This document shows positions 41,981-52,082 of a stretch of DNA of 64,000 bases, in pieces. The position numbers were made by a program, and so were the translations under genes. Under the pieces are notes generated by a model, which saw nothing but the letters and a program-made list of their open reading frames with translations, was not told the origin of the DNA and did not search any database. How positions within the stretch are numbered: position 1 is the first letter of the stretch; each line of letters begins with the position of its first letter. The stretch lies in NCBI RefSeq assembly GCF_004122035.1, contig NZ_SAXA01000002.1, positions 372,001 to 436,000 of the forward strand, written 5' to 3'. This DNA comes from Ancylomarina salipaludis. GTDB lineage: Bacteria; Bacteroidota; Bacteroidia; Bacteroidales; Marinifilaceae.

Positions 41981-44107
41981 CTAGTTTTTCTCTTCTTTAG
42001 GTAGTAAAACTTTTCTTGAAAGTTTCAATTTACCTGTTTTAGGATCGATACCGATTAGTTTCACTTCGATAACATCACCTTCTTTCAATACCTCGTCAAC
42101 AGTATTAAGACGACGGTGTTCGATTTCAGAAATGTGAAGTAAACCATCTTTACCAGGAAGAACTTCTACGAAAGCACCAAAGGCAACTATCGATTTTACT
42201 TTTCCTTGGTAAACTGTTCCCACTTCAGGAACAGCAGTAATGCCTTTGATACGACCCAATGCAATATCAATTGCTTCTTTGTTGTCAGCTGAGATATCAA
42301 CGATACCTTTTCCGTCAATTTCCTCGATAACGATTACAGCACCAGAGGTTTCCTGAATTTCTTGAATAATCTTTCCACCTGGTCCGATTACAGCACCAAT
42401 CATATCCTTAGGAATAGATAGTGATACAATTCTTGGAGCGTGAGGTTTAAGATCTTCTCTAGGAACTTCAATGGTTTCGCTAATTTTATCTAAAATGTGA
42501 AGACGACCAGCGCGAGCTTGCTCTAACGCCTGAGCCAATACTTCGTATGGAAGGCCATCAACTTTAATATCCATTTGAGTCGCAGTAATACCATCTCTGG
42601 TACCTGTTACTTTAAAGTCCATATCACCCAAGTGATCTTCATCACCTAAGATATCCGAAAGAACAGCATATTTTTGAGCTCCTTCAGTTGAAATCAATCC
42701 CATTGCGATACCCGTTACCGGCTTCTTAATCTGAATACCCGCATCCATCAATGCTAAAGTTCCTGCACAAACTGTTGCCATTGAAGACGAACCGTTTGAT
42801 TCAAGGATATCAGAAACAACACGAATTGCATATGGAGAATCAGAAGGAATCATTCCTTTAAGAGCACGGAAAGCCAGGTTACCGTGTCCCACTTCACGAC
42901 GGCTAATACCACGAGACGCACGAGCATCACCCGTTGAGAATGGAGGGAAGTTGTAGTGAAGAACAAACTTCTCTTTTCCTCTGTACAATACATCATCAAC
43001 CATTTTCTCATCAAGCTTAGTACCTAGAGTTACTGAAGTTAATGATTGTGTTTCACCACGTGTAAATACGGCAGAGCCATGAGCACCTGGAAGGTAGTCA
43101 ATTTCCGACCAGATTGGACGGATTTGATCTGTTTTACGACCATCAAGACGTACACGATCTTCCAATACCATTTCTCTTACAGCATCTTTTTCAACATCAT
43201 GGTAGTAACGACTAATTAATGTCATGTTGATTTCAGAATCTTCTTTTCCTTCTGAGTATTCTGCAATAAACTCGTCCTTAATAGCAGCAAAAGCATCTGA
43301 TCTTTCGTGCTTGTTAGGGTTTTGTAATCTTGCTGTAGCTAATACCTTAGCATATGTTTTATCAACGATTAATTGACGAAGTTCTTCGTCGTTATCTTCG
43401 TGACAGTATTCTCTTTTCACAGTTTTACCAACCGCTTCAGTCAACTCAATTTGAGCCTGACACTGAATCTTAATGGCTTCGTGAGCGAATTTGATAGCTT
43501 CCAGCATTTCAGCTTCAGAAACTTCATCCATCTCACCTTCTACCATCATAATATTTTCCATAGTAGCAGCAACGATCATATCAAGATCTGCAGCTTCTAA
43601 TTCGGTACGAGTTGGGTTGATAATCATCTGACCGTCAACACGACCTACACGTACTTCTGAAATAGGTTCCAAAAATGGAATATCTGATACTGCAAGAGCT
43701 GCAGAAGCAGCTAAACCAGCAAGAGCATCTGGTAAAATATCAGAATCCGCAGAGATTAGGTTGATTGATACGAAAGTATCAGCATGGTAATCTTCCGGGA
43801 ATAGTGGACGTAGAGCACGGTCCACAAGACGTGATACTAAAATTTCATAGTCTGAAGGACGACCTTCTCTTTTCATAAATCCACCAGGGAAACGGCCTAG
43901 TGCACTAAATTTTTCTTTGTAGTCAACAGACAAAGGCATAAAGTCAACATCTTGCTTTGCGCTTTTGGCAGATACTACGGTAGCTAACAACATGGTCTTA
44001 CCCATTTTTACTACAACAGCTCCATCAGCTTGTTTGGCTAACTTACCTGTTTCAATTGTGATGGACCTTCCATCACCTAATTCAATTGTTTTTTCGATTA
44101 CGTTCAT
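41981..44107 (-). CDS. pnp: Polyribonucleotide nucleotidyltransferase (PNPase)
   Basis: The 708-aa enzyme degrades RNA 3' to 5' by phosphorolysis and works in mRNA turnover. Layout: a first RNase PH domain (residues about 1-150, [19 protein letters not shown]), an alpha-helical linker (about 230-300), a second RNase PH domain (about 310-540, with [17 protein letters not shown] and the active-site region [13 protein letters not shown]), a KH domain (about 550-620, [14 protein letters not shown]) and a C-terminal S1 domain (about 620-700, [20 protein letters not shown]). It lies downstream of rpsO, the same order as in E. coli, with a terminator hairpin between the two. Confidence 0.97.
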   Translation of the reverse strand: MNVIEKTIELGDGRSITIETGKLAKQADGAVVVKMGKTMLLATVVSAKSAKQDVDFMPLSVDYKEKFSALGRFPGGFMKREGRPSDYEILVSRLVDRALRPLFPEDYHADTFVSINLISADSDILPDALAGLAASAALAVSDIPFLEPISEVRVGRVDGQMIINPTRTELEAADLDMIVAATMENIMMVEGEMDEVSEAEMLEAIKFAHEAIKIQCQAQIELTEAVGKTVKREYCHEDNDEELRQLIVDKTYAKVLATARLQNPNKHERSDAFAAIKDEFIAEYSEGKEDSEINMTLISRYYHDVEKDAVREMVLEDRVRLDGRKTDQIRPIWSEIDYLPGAHGSAVFTRGETQSLTSVTLGTKLDEKMVDDVLYRGKEKFVLHYNFPPFSTGDARASRGISRREVGHGNLAFRALKGMIPSDSPYAIRVVSDILESNGSSSMATVCAGTLALMDAGIQIKKPVTGIAMGLISTEGAQKYAVLSDILGDEDHLGDMDFKVTGTRDGITATQMDIKVDGLPYEVLAQALEQARAGRLHILDKISETIEVPREDLKPHAPRIVSLSIPKDMIGAVIGPGGKIIQEIQETSGAVIVIEEIDGKGIVDISADNKEAIDIALGRIKGITAVPEVGTVYQGKVKSIVAFGAFVEVLPGKDGLLHISEIEHRRLNTVDEVLKEGDVIEVKLIGIDPKTGKLKLSRKVLLPKEEKN

Positions 44108-44166
44108 CTTTCTGTAGTTTTATTCAAACTTATAATTTGGATAAGGCGAAATGTTGCCGTGCCTAA

Positions 44167-44199
44167 ATAAAAAAGCAATCCTGATTTCTCAGGATTGCC
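44167..44199 (-). terminator. Terminator between rpsO and pnp
   Basis: A perfect ten-base stem (GCAATCCTGA with TCAGGATTGC) with a four-base loop is followed, in the minus direction, by a T run. Read-through would still allow some co-transcription of pnp. Confidence 0.85.
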
Positions 44200-44212
44200 A
44201 ATATTATAAATA

Positions 44213-44482
44213 TTATCGACGAATATTTAAAGCTTTAATGATAGCACGGTATCTTTCGATATCTTTTGCTTTTAAGTAATCCAATAGGTTTCTTCGTTTA
44301 CCTACTAGTAATTGCAGCGCACGTTGGGTACTGTAATCTTTTCTATTTTTCTTAAGGTGCTCAGTTAAATGAGAGATACGGTAGGAAAATAAAGCGATCT
44401 GAGATTCTGCAGCCCCAGTGTCTTTATTAGACTTTCCGTATGTTCCGAAAAGCTCTTGCTTTTTTTCTGCTGATAAATACAT
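44213..44482 (-). CDS. rpsO: 30S ribosomal protein S15
   Basis: The 89-aa protein is exactly the usual size. It has the family signature near its centre (IALFSYRISHLTEHLKKNRKD, followed by LLVGKRRNLLDYLK). S15 is a primary binder of 16S rRNA in the small subunit. A candidate promoter lies about 45 bases upstream and a terminator follows directly. It sits ahead of pnp in the common bacterial rpsO-pnp order. Confidence 0.98.
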   Translation of the reverse strand: MYLSAEKKQELFGTYGKSNKDTGAAESQIALFSYRISHLTEHLKKNRKDYSTQRALQLLVGKRRNLLDYLKAKDIERYRAIIKALNIRR

Positions 44483-44525
44483 AGTACTTAAAATTAAATT
44501 GTTTTTGTTTGAACTATTAATTCGG

Positions 44526-44555
44526 CAAAAGTAAGGATTTATTTTTACAAATCAA
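44526..44555 (-). promoter_or_regulatory. Candidate promoter of rpsO
   Basis: On the minus strand, TACTTTTG (44533 down to 44526) fits the -7 box, and TTG (44555-44553) lies 19 bases upstream as a partial -33 box. Transcription would start near 44519, about 37 bases ahead of rpsO. Confidence 0.5.
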
Positions 44556-44632
44556 TAAGCTTGCTTTGTTGTTTTCTTTTAGAAACTTAAACATTCTCCA
44601 AAAGTAAACCGTTTAGCCTTTTTATAATAAAA

Positions 44633-44665
44633 AAAGAAGCCTCGAAATATTGATTCGAGGCTTCC
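44633..44665 (-). terminator. Terminator of gcvP
   Basis: A perfect 11-base stem (GAAGCCTCGAA with TTCGAGGCTTC) is followed in the minus direction by a T run. Confidence 0.88.
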
Positions 44666-44692
44666 TGGTATTTGATTGTATAGGAGTAGAAA

Positions 44693-47584
44693 TTATTCTA
44701 CTTCAACATGCTCGTCAATATAGTTTTCAAGAGGTGCACAAGTACACATCAGGTTTCTGTCACCAAATGCATCGTCAACACGCGATACGGATGGCCAGAA
44801 TTTATTTTCAGCAACCCACTCCAATGGATAAGCTGCTTTCTTGCGAGAGTATGAATGATTCCACTCGTCAGCAGTTAACACCATATGCGTATGTGGTGCA
44901 TGCTTAAGAACGTTGTCCTGAGCATCAGCAACCCCATCTTCAATCTCTTTCATTTCTTCATTGATCTTAGCCAATGCTTCTACAAAGCGATTTAGTTCCT
45001 CCAATGGCTCACTTTCGGTAGGTTCTACCATTAGTGTTCCGTGAACCGGGAAAGAAAGAGTCGGTGCATGGAAACCGTAGTCCATCAAACGTTTGGCAAT
45101 ATCACCATCAGTAATACCAACTGTTTTATTAAATTCTCTACAGTCGAAAATCATTTCGTGTCCAACACGTCCTTTATCGCCTTTGTAAAGAATTTTGAAA
45201 CCAAGTTTCTCGAATGATGAAGCAAGGTAGTTCGCATTTAGGATAGCCATTTTGGTTACTTCTTCTAATCCTGCAGCACCCAACATCGCGATATAACCAT
45301 AGGTAATTGGCAATACACTAGCCGATCCAAATGGAGCAGCAGATACAGCTGTAATGGCATTTTCACCACCAGTTTTCACAAGTTTGTGTGAAGGTAAAAA
45401 TTGAACCAGGTGTTTAGCTACACCGATAGGGCCAATACCAGGTCCACCACCACCGTGAGGAATAGCAAAGGTCTTATGCAGGTTCAAGTGGCAAACATCT
45501 GCGCCAATAGTACCTGGGTTTGTTAATCCAACCTGAGCGTTCATATTGGCACCATCCATATAAACCTGTCCACCATTTTCGTGGATCAAATTCATCATTT
45601 CTTTGATACCTGTTTCAAACACACCGTGTGTAGAAGGGTAAGTAATCATGTAGGCACATAAATTATCTTTATGCTTCTCAGCTTTTGTTTTTAGGTCTTC
45701 GAACTGAACATTACCTTTTTCGTCACAAGCAACAACCACGACTTTCATACCTGCCATTGTTACTGATGCAGGGTTTGTTCCGTGAGCAGATGCTGGAATT
45801 AATACAACATTTCTGTGACCTTCACCACGTGAAATATGGTATTCACGAATAACCATTAAACCTGTATATTCACCTGCAGCACCAGAGTTTGGTTGTAATG
45901 TACAACCTGCAAATCCAGTAATTGTAGATAACCACTGCTCAAGTTCTGTGATGATTTGTGTATAACCTTCAGCTTGATTTGTTGGAATGAATGGGTGAAG
46001 TCCACCAAATTCAGGCCAGCTGATTGGTAACATTTCAGCAGCAGCATTCAATTTCATGGTACAAGAACCTAAAGAGATCATCGAAGTATTAAGTCCGATA
46101 TCTTTTTTCTCAAGGTTTTTGATGTAACGCATCATTGCTGTTTCTGAATGGTAGCGGTTGAATACATCTAAGGTTAGGTATTCGCTGGTACGAGCAAATT
46201 TCGAATCGAAATATAACTTGTCTTCCATTGCTGTTTCTGCAACTTCAGCTTTGTTTGCAGCTTTAGCAAAAATATTTAGAATAGCGTTTAATTCAGCATC
46301 GCTAATTTTCTCATCGGTAGAAATACCAACAGTTGTTTCGTTGATATAGCGGAAGTTGAATTCTTTCTCAAGAGCCGCAGTACGGATAGTTTCCATTGAA
46401 ACGCCTGCAGGTAATACAACCTCAAGTGTATCGAAGAAATTTTCAACTTTTTGAGTGTAACCCAAAGCTTTTAAGCCTTCAGATAGGAAACCGGCAGCAG
46501 CGTGAATATGTGTTGCAATGCGCTTAATTCCTTTTTGTCCGTGATAAACAGCATAGAAACTAGCCATAGTAGCCAATAGGGCTTGGGCAGTACAAATGTT
46601 TGAAGTTGCTTTTTCGCGCTTAATATGTTGCTCACGAGTTTGAAGCGCCATACGAAGAGCTAGGTTGCCTTGAGCATCTTTGGTGACACCAATGATACGG
46701 CCAGGAACATTACGCTTGTAGGCTTCACGACATGCTAAGAAAGCTGCGTGAGGTCCGCCATATCCCATAGGGATACCAAAACGCTGAGATGAACCGACAA
46801 CGATATCAGCTCCCCACTCTCCAGGAGCAGTTAGCAATGCTAAACTCATTAAATCAGCAGCTACTGCAACCAATGCTTCAGTACCATGTGCTCTTTCAAC
46901 GAATTCAGTGTAATCTTCAACACTACCATTTGCAGCAGGGTACTGAATAATTGCTCCAAATACAGCATCAGTAAATTCAAATGTTTTGTAATCGCCTACT
47001 ACAAGTTCAATTCCAAGAGGTTCTGAACGGGTAACAAGTACGTCTAATGTTTGAGCAAAGATGTTTTCGTCTACAAAAAGCGTATTTGCTTCTGCTTTTT
47101 TCTTCGCTCTTGAACGTAGGCTATGCATCATATACATGGTTTCACCAACAGCAGTGGCTTCATCAAGAAGTGAACTGTTTGCTAATTCCATTTTAGTAAG
47201 ATCCAAAACCACTGTTTGGAAGTTTAGAAGTGCTTCCAATCTACCTTGTGAAACCTCAGCTTGATAGGGAGTGTAAGGGGTATACCATCCTGGATTTTCC
47301 AATACGTTACGAAGAACAACAGGAGGTGTTATTGTGTCATAATATCCTTGACCAATGAAGGTTCTGAATAATTTATTTTTAGCAGCAATATTTTTAATTT
47401 TCGCTAAGTATTCATTTTCAGTTAGGGCTTCTGGAAGATCTAGTGCTTCAGTCAAACGAATATCAGAAGGAATTGTTTCTTCAATTAGGGCATCTAATGA
47501 AGATGCGCCAACAGTTTCCAACATTGTTTTAATATCGCCGTTGCGAGGCCCAATGTGACGGGAAACAAATTTTTCGGTTGCCAT
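44693..47584 (-). CDS. gcvP: Glycine dehydrogenase (decarboxylating), P-protein
   Basis: The 963-aa enzyme is the PLP-dependent P-protein of the glycine cleavage system; it decarboxylates glycine and passes the aminomethyl group to the lipoyl H-protein. It is the long fused form with two homologous halves. The N-terminal half has FIGQGYYDT and the C-terminal half has the PLP-lysine region [17 protein letters not shown]. The start is [14 protein letters not shown], typical of the family. The gene is isolated: gcvT and gcvH are not nearby. I checked the upstream region for a glycine riboswitch by eye and saw none. A terminator follows the gene. Confidence 0.97.
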   Translation of the reverse strand: MATEKFVSRHIGPRNGDIKTMLETVGASSLDALIEETIPSDIRLTEALDLPEALTENEYLAKIKNIAAKNKLFRTFIGQGYYDTITPPVVLRNVLENPGWYTPYTPYQAEVSQGRLEALLNFQTVVLDLTKMELANSSLLDEATAVGETMYMMHSLRSRAKKKAEANTLFVDENIFAQTLDVLVTRSEPLGIELVVGDYKTFEFTDAVFGAIIQYPAANGSVEDYTEFVERAHGTEALVAVAADLMSLALLTAPGEWGADIVVGSSQRFGIPMGYGGPHAAFLACREAYKRNVPGRIIGVTKDAQGNLALRMALQTREQHIKREKATSNICTAQALLATMASFYAVYHGQKGIKRIATHIHAAAGFLSEGLKALGYTQKVENFFDTLEVVLPAGVSMETIRTAALEKEFNFRYINETTVGISTDEKISDAELNAILNIFAKAANKAEVAETAMEDKLYFDSKFARTSEYLTLDVFNRYHSETAMMRYIKNLEKKDIGLNTSMISLGSCTMKLNAAAEMLPISWPEFGGLHPFIPTNQAEGYTQIITELEQWLSTITGFAGCTLQPNSGAAGEYTGLMVIREYHISRGEGHRNVVLIPASAHGTNPASVTMAGMKVVVVACDEKGNVQFEDLKTKAEKHKDNLCAYMITYPSTHGVFETGIKEMMNLIHENGGQVYMDGANMNAQVGLTNPGTIGADVCHLNLHKTFAIPHGGGGPGIGPIGVAKHLVQFLPSHKLVKTGGENAITAVSAAPFGSASVLPITYGYIAMLGAAGLEEVTKMAILNANYLASSFEKLGFKILYKGDKGRVGHEMIFDCREFNKTVGITDGDIAKRLMDYGFHAPTLSFPVHGTLMVEPTESEPLEELNRFVEALAKINEEMKEIEDGVADAQDNVLKHAPHTHMVLTADEWNHSYSRKKAAYPLEWVAENKFWPSVSRVDDAFGDRNLMCTCAPLENYIDEHVEVE

Positions 47585-47922
47585 ATTCTTGTAAAAATTT
47601 AGTGTTTGTGTAAAAGATTCACCTTAATTTGCGAGCGTAAATGTAGCAAAAGATTTAGGATTACATTGTTTGCAAATTAGAAATAACTTTTCTGTTTTTC
47701 AACATTTCTCTGAGCTGATACTAAGAAGATTAGTATAATGTTTGTTAATATTTATTTGATGATTCCTAATGATTTTCTTTATCTTCATGCAGCTTTTGTT
47801 CTTCTAATGTCAAAAGTATAGCTTCTTGACTAGTTTTTGTGACTTGATTTTTTATATTCTTGTCTATAAATACTCAAGACTTATCTATTTAAAATGGTAT
47901 ATTTGTAACTCAAATTTTCAAT
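47585..47922. other. Intergenic region between divergent gcvP and bcp
   Basis: 338 AT-rich bases hold no convincing gene. A TATATTTG element (47898-47905) is a possible -7 box for bcp, but it would leave a very short leader and lacks a clear -33 box. No -7 match for gcvP and no recognisable riboswitch were seen. Confidence 0.5.
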
Positions 47923-48393
47923 ATGATAGAACTAAAAGAAGGGGATAAAGCTCCGAGTTTTTCTGGTGTTAATCAGGATGGAAAGACACTCAAATTATCT
48001 GATTTTAAGGGAAAACGATTAATCCTTTATTTTTATCCTAAAGATAATACACCTGGTTGTACTGCCGAATCGTGTAACTTGAATGAGAATTACGATGAGT
48101 TGACCAAGCATGGCTTTGAAGTGTTGGGTGTGAGTCCGGATGAGGCGGGTAAACATCAGAAATTTATTGCCAAATATAACTTGTCATTTAATTTGATTGC
48201 CGATACTGAGAAAGAAATTCTTCAGGCTTATGGCGCTTGGGGGGAGAAAAAGTTGTACGGTAAAGTTTACGATGGTGTTTTGCGAACAACTTTTATTATT
48301 TCACCTGATGGTGTGATTGAGAAGATTTTTAAGAAAGTTAAAACAAAAGATCATACCAATCAGATTTTAACGGAGCTTGGGATAGACTTCTAA
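47923..48393 (+). CDS. bcp: Thioredoxin-dependent peroxiredoxin, Bcp/PrxQ type
   Basis: The 156-aa cytosolic thiol peroxidase reduces hydrogen peroxide and organic peroxides. It has the AhpC/TSA fold with the peroxidatic Cys46 in PGCTAESC and Cys51 five residues on, the resolving-cysteine position of the atypical two-Cys BCP class. YPKDNTPGC is the family hallmark. It lies 51 bases ahead of recA on the same strand with no terminator between, so the two may be co-transcribed, which would place a peroxide defence enzyme with the main DNA repair recombinase. Confidence 0.96.
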   Translation: MIELKEGDKAPSFSGVNQDGKTLKLSDFKGKRLILYFYPKDNTPGCTAESCNLNENYDELTKHGFEVLGVSPDEAGKHQKFIAKYNLSFNLIADTEKEILQAYGAWGEKKLYGKVYDGVLRTTFIISPDGVIEKIFKKVKTKDHTNQILTELGIDF

Positions 48394-48444
48394 TCGAATT
48401 TATATTGATTTAATCCAGTTTATAAAAATTTAATACATAAAAAT

Positions 48445-49467
48445 ATGGCAACTAAAGATATTGCAGAGATTAATAAGGAGAAACTGAAAGCGCTTCAGTT
48501 AACCATGGATAAAATTGATAAAACCTATGGTAAAGGTGCTATCATGCGAATGGGAGATGAGGCTGTCGTTGATTTACCGGTTATTTCATCAGGGTCTCTA
48601 TCATTAAATATGGCATTGGGTATAGGTGGTTATCCTCAGGGACGTATTGTGGAAATATACGGACCGGAATCATCAGGTAAAACAACGCTGGCAATTCATG
48701 CTATTGCCGAGGTTCAGAAAGCTGGTGGAATTGCTGCTTTTATCGATGCTGAGCATGCTTTTGACCGTTTTTATGCTGAGAAATTAGGTGTTGATACTGA
48801 GAATTTATTGATTTCGCAACCGGACAATGGCGAGCAGGCTCTTGAAATTGCTGATCAGTTAATTCGTTCTTCAGCAATTGATTTAGTCGTGATTGACTCG
48901 GTAGCGGCATTGACGCCTAAGGCCGAGATCGAAGGTGAGATGGGTGAGTCAAAGATGGGACTACAGGCTCGTTTGATGTCGCAGGCTTTACGTAAGCTGA
49001 CTGCCAATATCAATAAAACGAACACCACTTGTATGTTCATCAACCAGTTGCGTGAGAAAATTGGTGTGATGTTTGGTAATCCTGAGACAACAACGGGGGG
49101 GAATGCCCTTAAGTTTTATGCTTCAGTACGTTTGGATATTCGTCGTATCGGACAAATTAAAGATGGCGAAGAAATTTTAGGTAATCATACTCGAGTGAAG
49201 GTTGTGAAGAATAAAGTTGCCCCTCCATTTCGTAAGGCAGAATTCGATATCATGTATGGTGAAGGTGTTTCTAAAACCGGAGAGATTATCGATCTTGGTG
49301 TTGACTACAATATTATTAAGAAGAGTGGTTCTTGGTTCTCGTATGGTGAAACTAAATTAGGACAAGGTCGTGAGGCTGTGAAGCGCCTGATTATTGATAA
49401 TCCGGAGTTGGCCGAGGAGTTGGAAGCTAAAATTGTTGAAGCAATTAATGCGCCTAAGGAAAACTAA
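48445..49467 (+). CDS. recA: Recombinase RecA
   Basis: The 340-aa protein is the central recombinase and SOS co-protease. Walker A is GPESSGKTT (residues 73-81), Walker B is [11 protein letters not shown], and the L2 loop region ([21 protein letters not shown]) and [10 protein letters not shown] are intact. The length is normal, with a short C-terminal acidic tail. No inteins or insertions are seen. A 7-G run (49095-49101) lies within the conserved TTTGGNA codons. The gene follows bcp and ends in a terminator. Confidence 0.98.
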   Translation: MATKDIAEINKEKLKALQLTMDKIDKTYGKGAIMRMGDEAVVDLPVISSGSLSLNMALGIGGYPQGRIVEIYGPESSGKTTLAIHAIAEVQKAGGIAAFIDAEHAFDRFYAEKLGVDTENLLISQPDNGEQALEIADQLIRSSAIDLVVIDSVAALTPKAEIEGEMGESKMGLQARLMSQALRKLTANINKTNTTCMFINQLREKIGVMFGNPETTTGGNALKFYASVRLDIRRIGQIKDGEEILGNHTRVKVVKNKVAPPFRKAEFDIMYGEGVSKTGEIIDLGVDYNIIKKSGSWFSYGETKLGQGREAVKRLIIDNPELAEELEAKIVEAINAPKEN

Positions 49468-49512
49468 TTTGGTATTATTTTCCATAATGCTTAGGCTTAA
49501 AACGATATATTT

Positions 49513-49543
49513 AAAGGTTCTCATCTGATGAGGGCCTTTTTTT
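49513..49543 (+). terminator. Terminator of recA
   Basis: A 12-base stem with G-U pairs (AAAGGTTCTCAT with ATGAGGGCCTTT) is followed by a T run. Confidence 0.75.
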
Positions 49544-49650
49544 AGTTGATACTATGGAGAAGGTGGAAAATTGGTTGACTTACTTATTAATCTTTTTTTT
49601 ATTCTAATTTTACGTGGCAATTAAAAACTCACTAACAAATAATGCTGATA

Positions 49651-51768
49651 ATGAAAAATAAACATTTATTAATTGGTTTAGCATTGATCGCAGGGATGTC
49701 GTCTTGTCAAGATGCGGCAACTGGTGATAAAAAAAACGAAACCGATAAGCCATCTTACCGTACACCAGATACTAAGTTGGCTTCTAATATCATGACTCCT
49801 GAAGTTTTATGGTCTTTTGGGCGCATTGGAGGAGTAACTGTTTCTCCGGATGAAAAAAACGTTTTGTATGGCGTAACTTACTTTAATAAGGAAGAAAATC
49901 GTTCTTACAGAGATTTGTATACGCTGTCTGTTGATGGAGGTACATCTGTTCGATTGACCAATACAAACAAAAATGAATATGGCGAAACCTGGCGTCCTGA
50001 TGGTAAAAAAATAGCGTTCATGACTTCGAAGAGCGGAAGCATGCAAATGTGGGAAATGAATCCTGATGGTAGTAACCCGATTCAGGTTTCCGATATTGAA
50101 GGTGGTATTGGCGGTTTTCAGTATGCTCCTGATATGAGCAAGATTTATTATATGAAAGAAGTTCGTATTGAGAAGTCAGTTGAAGATTTGTATCCTGATC
50201 TTCCTTTGGCTAATGCTCGTGTGATTAATGATATGAATTATCGCCATTGGGACAATTGGGTAGATACTTACACTCATATTTTTTTAGCTGACTACAAAGA
50301 GGGGGTAAAGATTACTGAGGGAAAAGATATCATGCCAGGTGAAAGATGGTCGGCTCCGGTGAAACCTTTTGGTGGAAACGAGCAGGTTGTTTGGACTCCG
50401 GATTCTAAAACATTGGCCTATGTTTCTCGTAAAAAATCAGGTGTTGAATATGCAAAATCAACCAATTCAGATATCTATTTTTATGATATTGCCAAGCAAA
50501 CAACAACCAATATGACCGAAGGAATGATGGGGTATGATATGAATCCTGTTTTTTCTCCTGATGGATCAAAAATGGCTTGGGAAAGTATGGAACGTGATGG
50601 TTATGAGGCAGACAAAAATCGTCTGTTTGTAATGGATATCGCTACAGGTGAAAAGAAATATTATACCGAAAATTTCGATCAGAATGTGGGTCATTTAGCT
50701 TGGGCTAAGAATGGAGAATCACTATTCTTTATTTCAGACTGGCATGCAACTGATGAAATTTACAACATCAATCTAACTGATGGTAAAATTGCAAAATTGA
50801 CTGATGGTGTTCACAATTATCAATCGGTATTCGTTGTTGGAGATGAGCTGCTTGCAACCCGAGTTTCGATGTCGAAACCTGCTGAAATTTATAAAGTAAA
50901 TCCTAAGAATGGTGAAGCTACTGAGATTTCATTTGAAAACAAGAAGATTCTTGATCAGTTAAAGATGGGTAAGGTTGAAAAACGTTGGGTTAAAACCACT
51001 GACAATAAACAAATGTTGGTTTGGATGATTTTCCCTCCTAATTTCGACTCGAGTAAAAAATACCCAACTTTGTTGTATTGTCAGGGTGGACCACAGGGAA
51101 CTGTATCACAGTTTTGGAGTTACCGTTGGAATTTTCAGATGATGGCTGCTAATGATTATATTATTGTAGCACCTAATCGTAGAGGATTGCCAGGTTTCGG
51201 ACAAGAGTGGTGCGAGCAGATATCAGGTGATTATGGTGGACAAAATATGAAAGATTACTTGAGCGCAATTGATGATGCCAAGAAAGAAAGTTTTGTTGAT
51301 GAAGATCATTTGGGTTGCGTTGGTGCATCTTATGGTGGGTTTTCTACTTTCTGGTTAGCGGGTCATCACAATAAGCGATTCAAAGCTTTTATTGCTCATG
51401 ATGGGATGTTCAATCTTGAAGCTCAATATTTAGAAACTGAAGAAATGTGGTTTGTAAATTGGGATCTTGGGGGTGCTTTCTGGGAAAAGAACAATAAAAT
51501 TGCTCAGCGTTCATATGCCAATTCACCACATAAATTTGTTCAAAATTGGGATACTCCAATTTTAGTTGTGCATGGTGGAAAAGATTTTCGTATAGTTGAG
51601 TCTCAAGGTATGCAAGCGTTTAATGCGGCTCGTTTAAGAGGTATTCCTGCTCAATTCCTGCATTTGCCTGAAGAGAACCATTGGGTTTTAGGGGTGCAGA
51701 ATGGAATCTTGTGGCAACGCACTTATTTCAATTGGTTGGATAAGTGGTTGAAAGACGGTAAGAAGTAA
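49651..51768 (+). CDS. S9 family peptidase, lipoprotein
   Basis: I choose ATG 49651 (MKNKHLLIGLALIAGMSSC) over the in-frame ATG 49642 because it gives a textbook lipoprotein signal with the lipobox cysteine at residue 19; the product is about 705 aa. A beta-propeller region with WD40/TolB-like repeats (for example SPDEKNVLYGV, PDGKKIAFMTSKSG) covers residues about 55-440. An alpha/beta-hydrolase domain follows with catalytic S560 (GASYGGF), D645 (HGGKDFR) and H677 (EENHW). This resembles dipeptidyl-peptidase or acylaminoacyl-peptidase types of the S9 family. It is a second S9 enzyme in the window but is not closely similar to the one at 33052. Confidence 0.93.
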   Translation: MKNKHLLIGLALIAGMSSCQDAATGDKKNETDKPSYRTPDTKLASNIMTPEVLWSFGRIGGVTVSPDEKNVLYGVTYFNKEENRSYRDLYTLSVDGGTSVRLTNTNKNEYGETWRPDGKKIAFMTSKSGSMQMWEMNPDGSNPIQVSDIEGGIGGFQYAPDMSKIYYMKEVRIEKSVEDLYPDLPLANARVINDMNYRHWDNWVDTYTHIFLADYKEGVKITEGKDIMPGERWSAPVKPFGGNEQVVWTPDSKTLAYVSRKKSGVEYAKSTNSDIYFYDIAKQTTTNMTEGMMGYDMNPVFSPDGSKMAWESMERDGYEADKNRLFVMDIATGEKKYYTENFDQNVGHLAWAKNGESLFFISDWHATDEIYNINLTDGKIAKLTDGVHNYQSVFVVGDELLATRVSMSKPAEIYKVNPKNGEATEISFENKKILDQLKMGKVEKRWVKTTDNKQMLVWMIFPPNFDSSKKYPTLLYCQGGPQGTVSQFWSYRWNFQMMAANDYIIVAPNRRGLPGFGQEWCEQISGDYGGQNMKDYLSAIDDAKKESFVDEDHLGCVGASYGGFSTFWLAGHHNKRFKAFIAHDGMFNLEAQYLETEEMWFVNWDLGGAFWEKNNKIAQRSYANSPHKFVQNWDTPILVVHGGKDFRIVESQGMQAFNAARLRGIPAQFLHLPEENHWVLGVQNGILWQRTYFNWLDKWLKDGKK

Positions 51769-51790
51769 GAGTTACGACTACTAAGATATT

Positions 51791-51843
51791 AAACTCGCTG
51801 CAGGTTTTGTGAATGAAACACAATTCCGGCAGCGGGTTTTTTG
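51791..51843 (+). terminator. Terminator of the S9 lipoprotein gene
   Basis: An outer 11-base stem (AAACTCGCTGC with GCAGCGGGTTT, one G-U pair) encloses a smaller inner hairpin (TTGTG with CACAA). A T run follows. Confidence 0.75.
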
Positions 51844-52082
51844 TTTACAATGCTGAGTGTGGTGGGGTGAAATTTTAATTTTACATGGATTTGTTGTTTC
51901 GTTTTTTTGATCATTAAAAATGTTATCGTTTGCAGTATATGGATTTTCTAAGTCGCTAATCCTTATGAGCATATTTATTTTTCTTTTAAAAATTATTGTT
52001 ACCTTACAAAATAGTAATTTGTGCCTTTTGAGTTTGTATTTAGGAGGTATTTTGTTGATTATAATGTAATTAAATAAATGCT
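51844..52082. other. Intergenic region ahead of the SPOR operon
   Basis: AT-rich sequence with no convincing gene. A TAATTTG motif at about 52015-52021 is one base short of the -7 consensus, so the promoter of the SPOR-floA run is not identified. Confidence 0.45.

Noticed and set aside
47585-47922. Glycine riboswitch ahead of gcvP
   Set aside because: I looked for the paired aptamer core on the minus strand and did not see it; a covariance-model search would be decisive.
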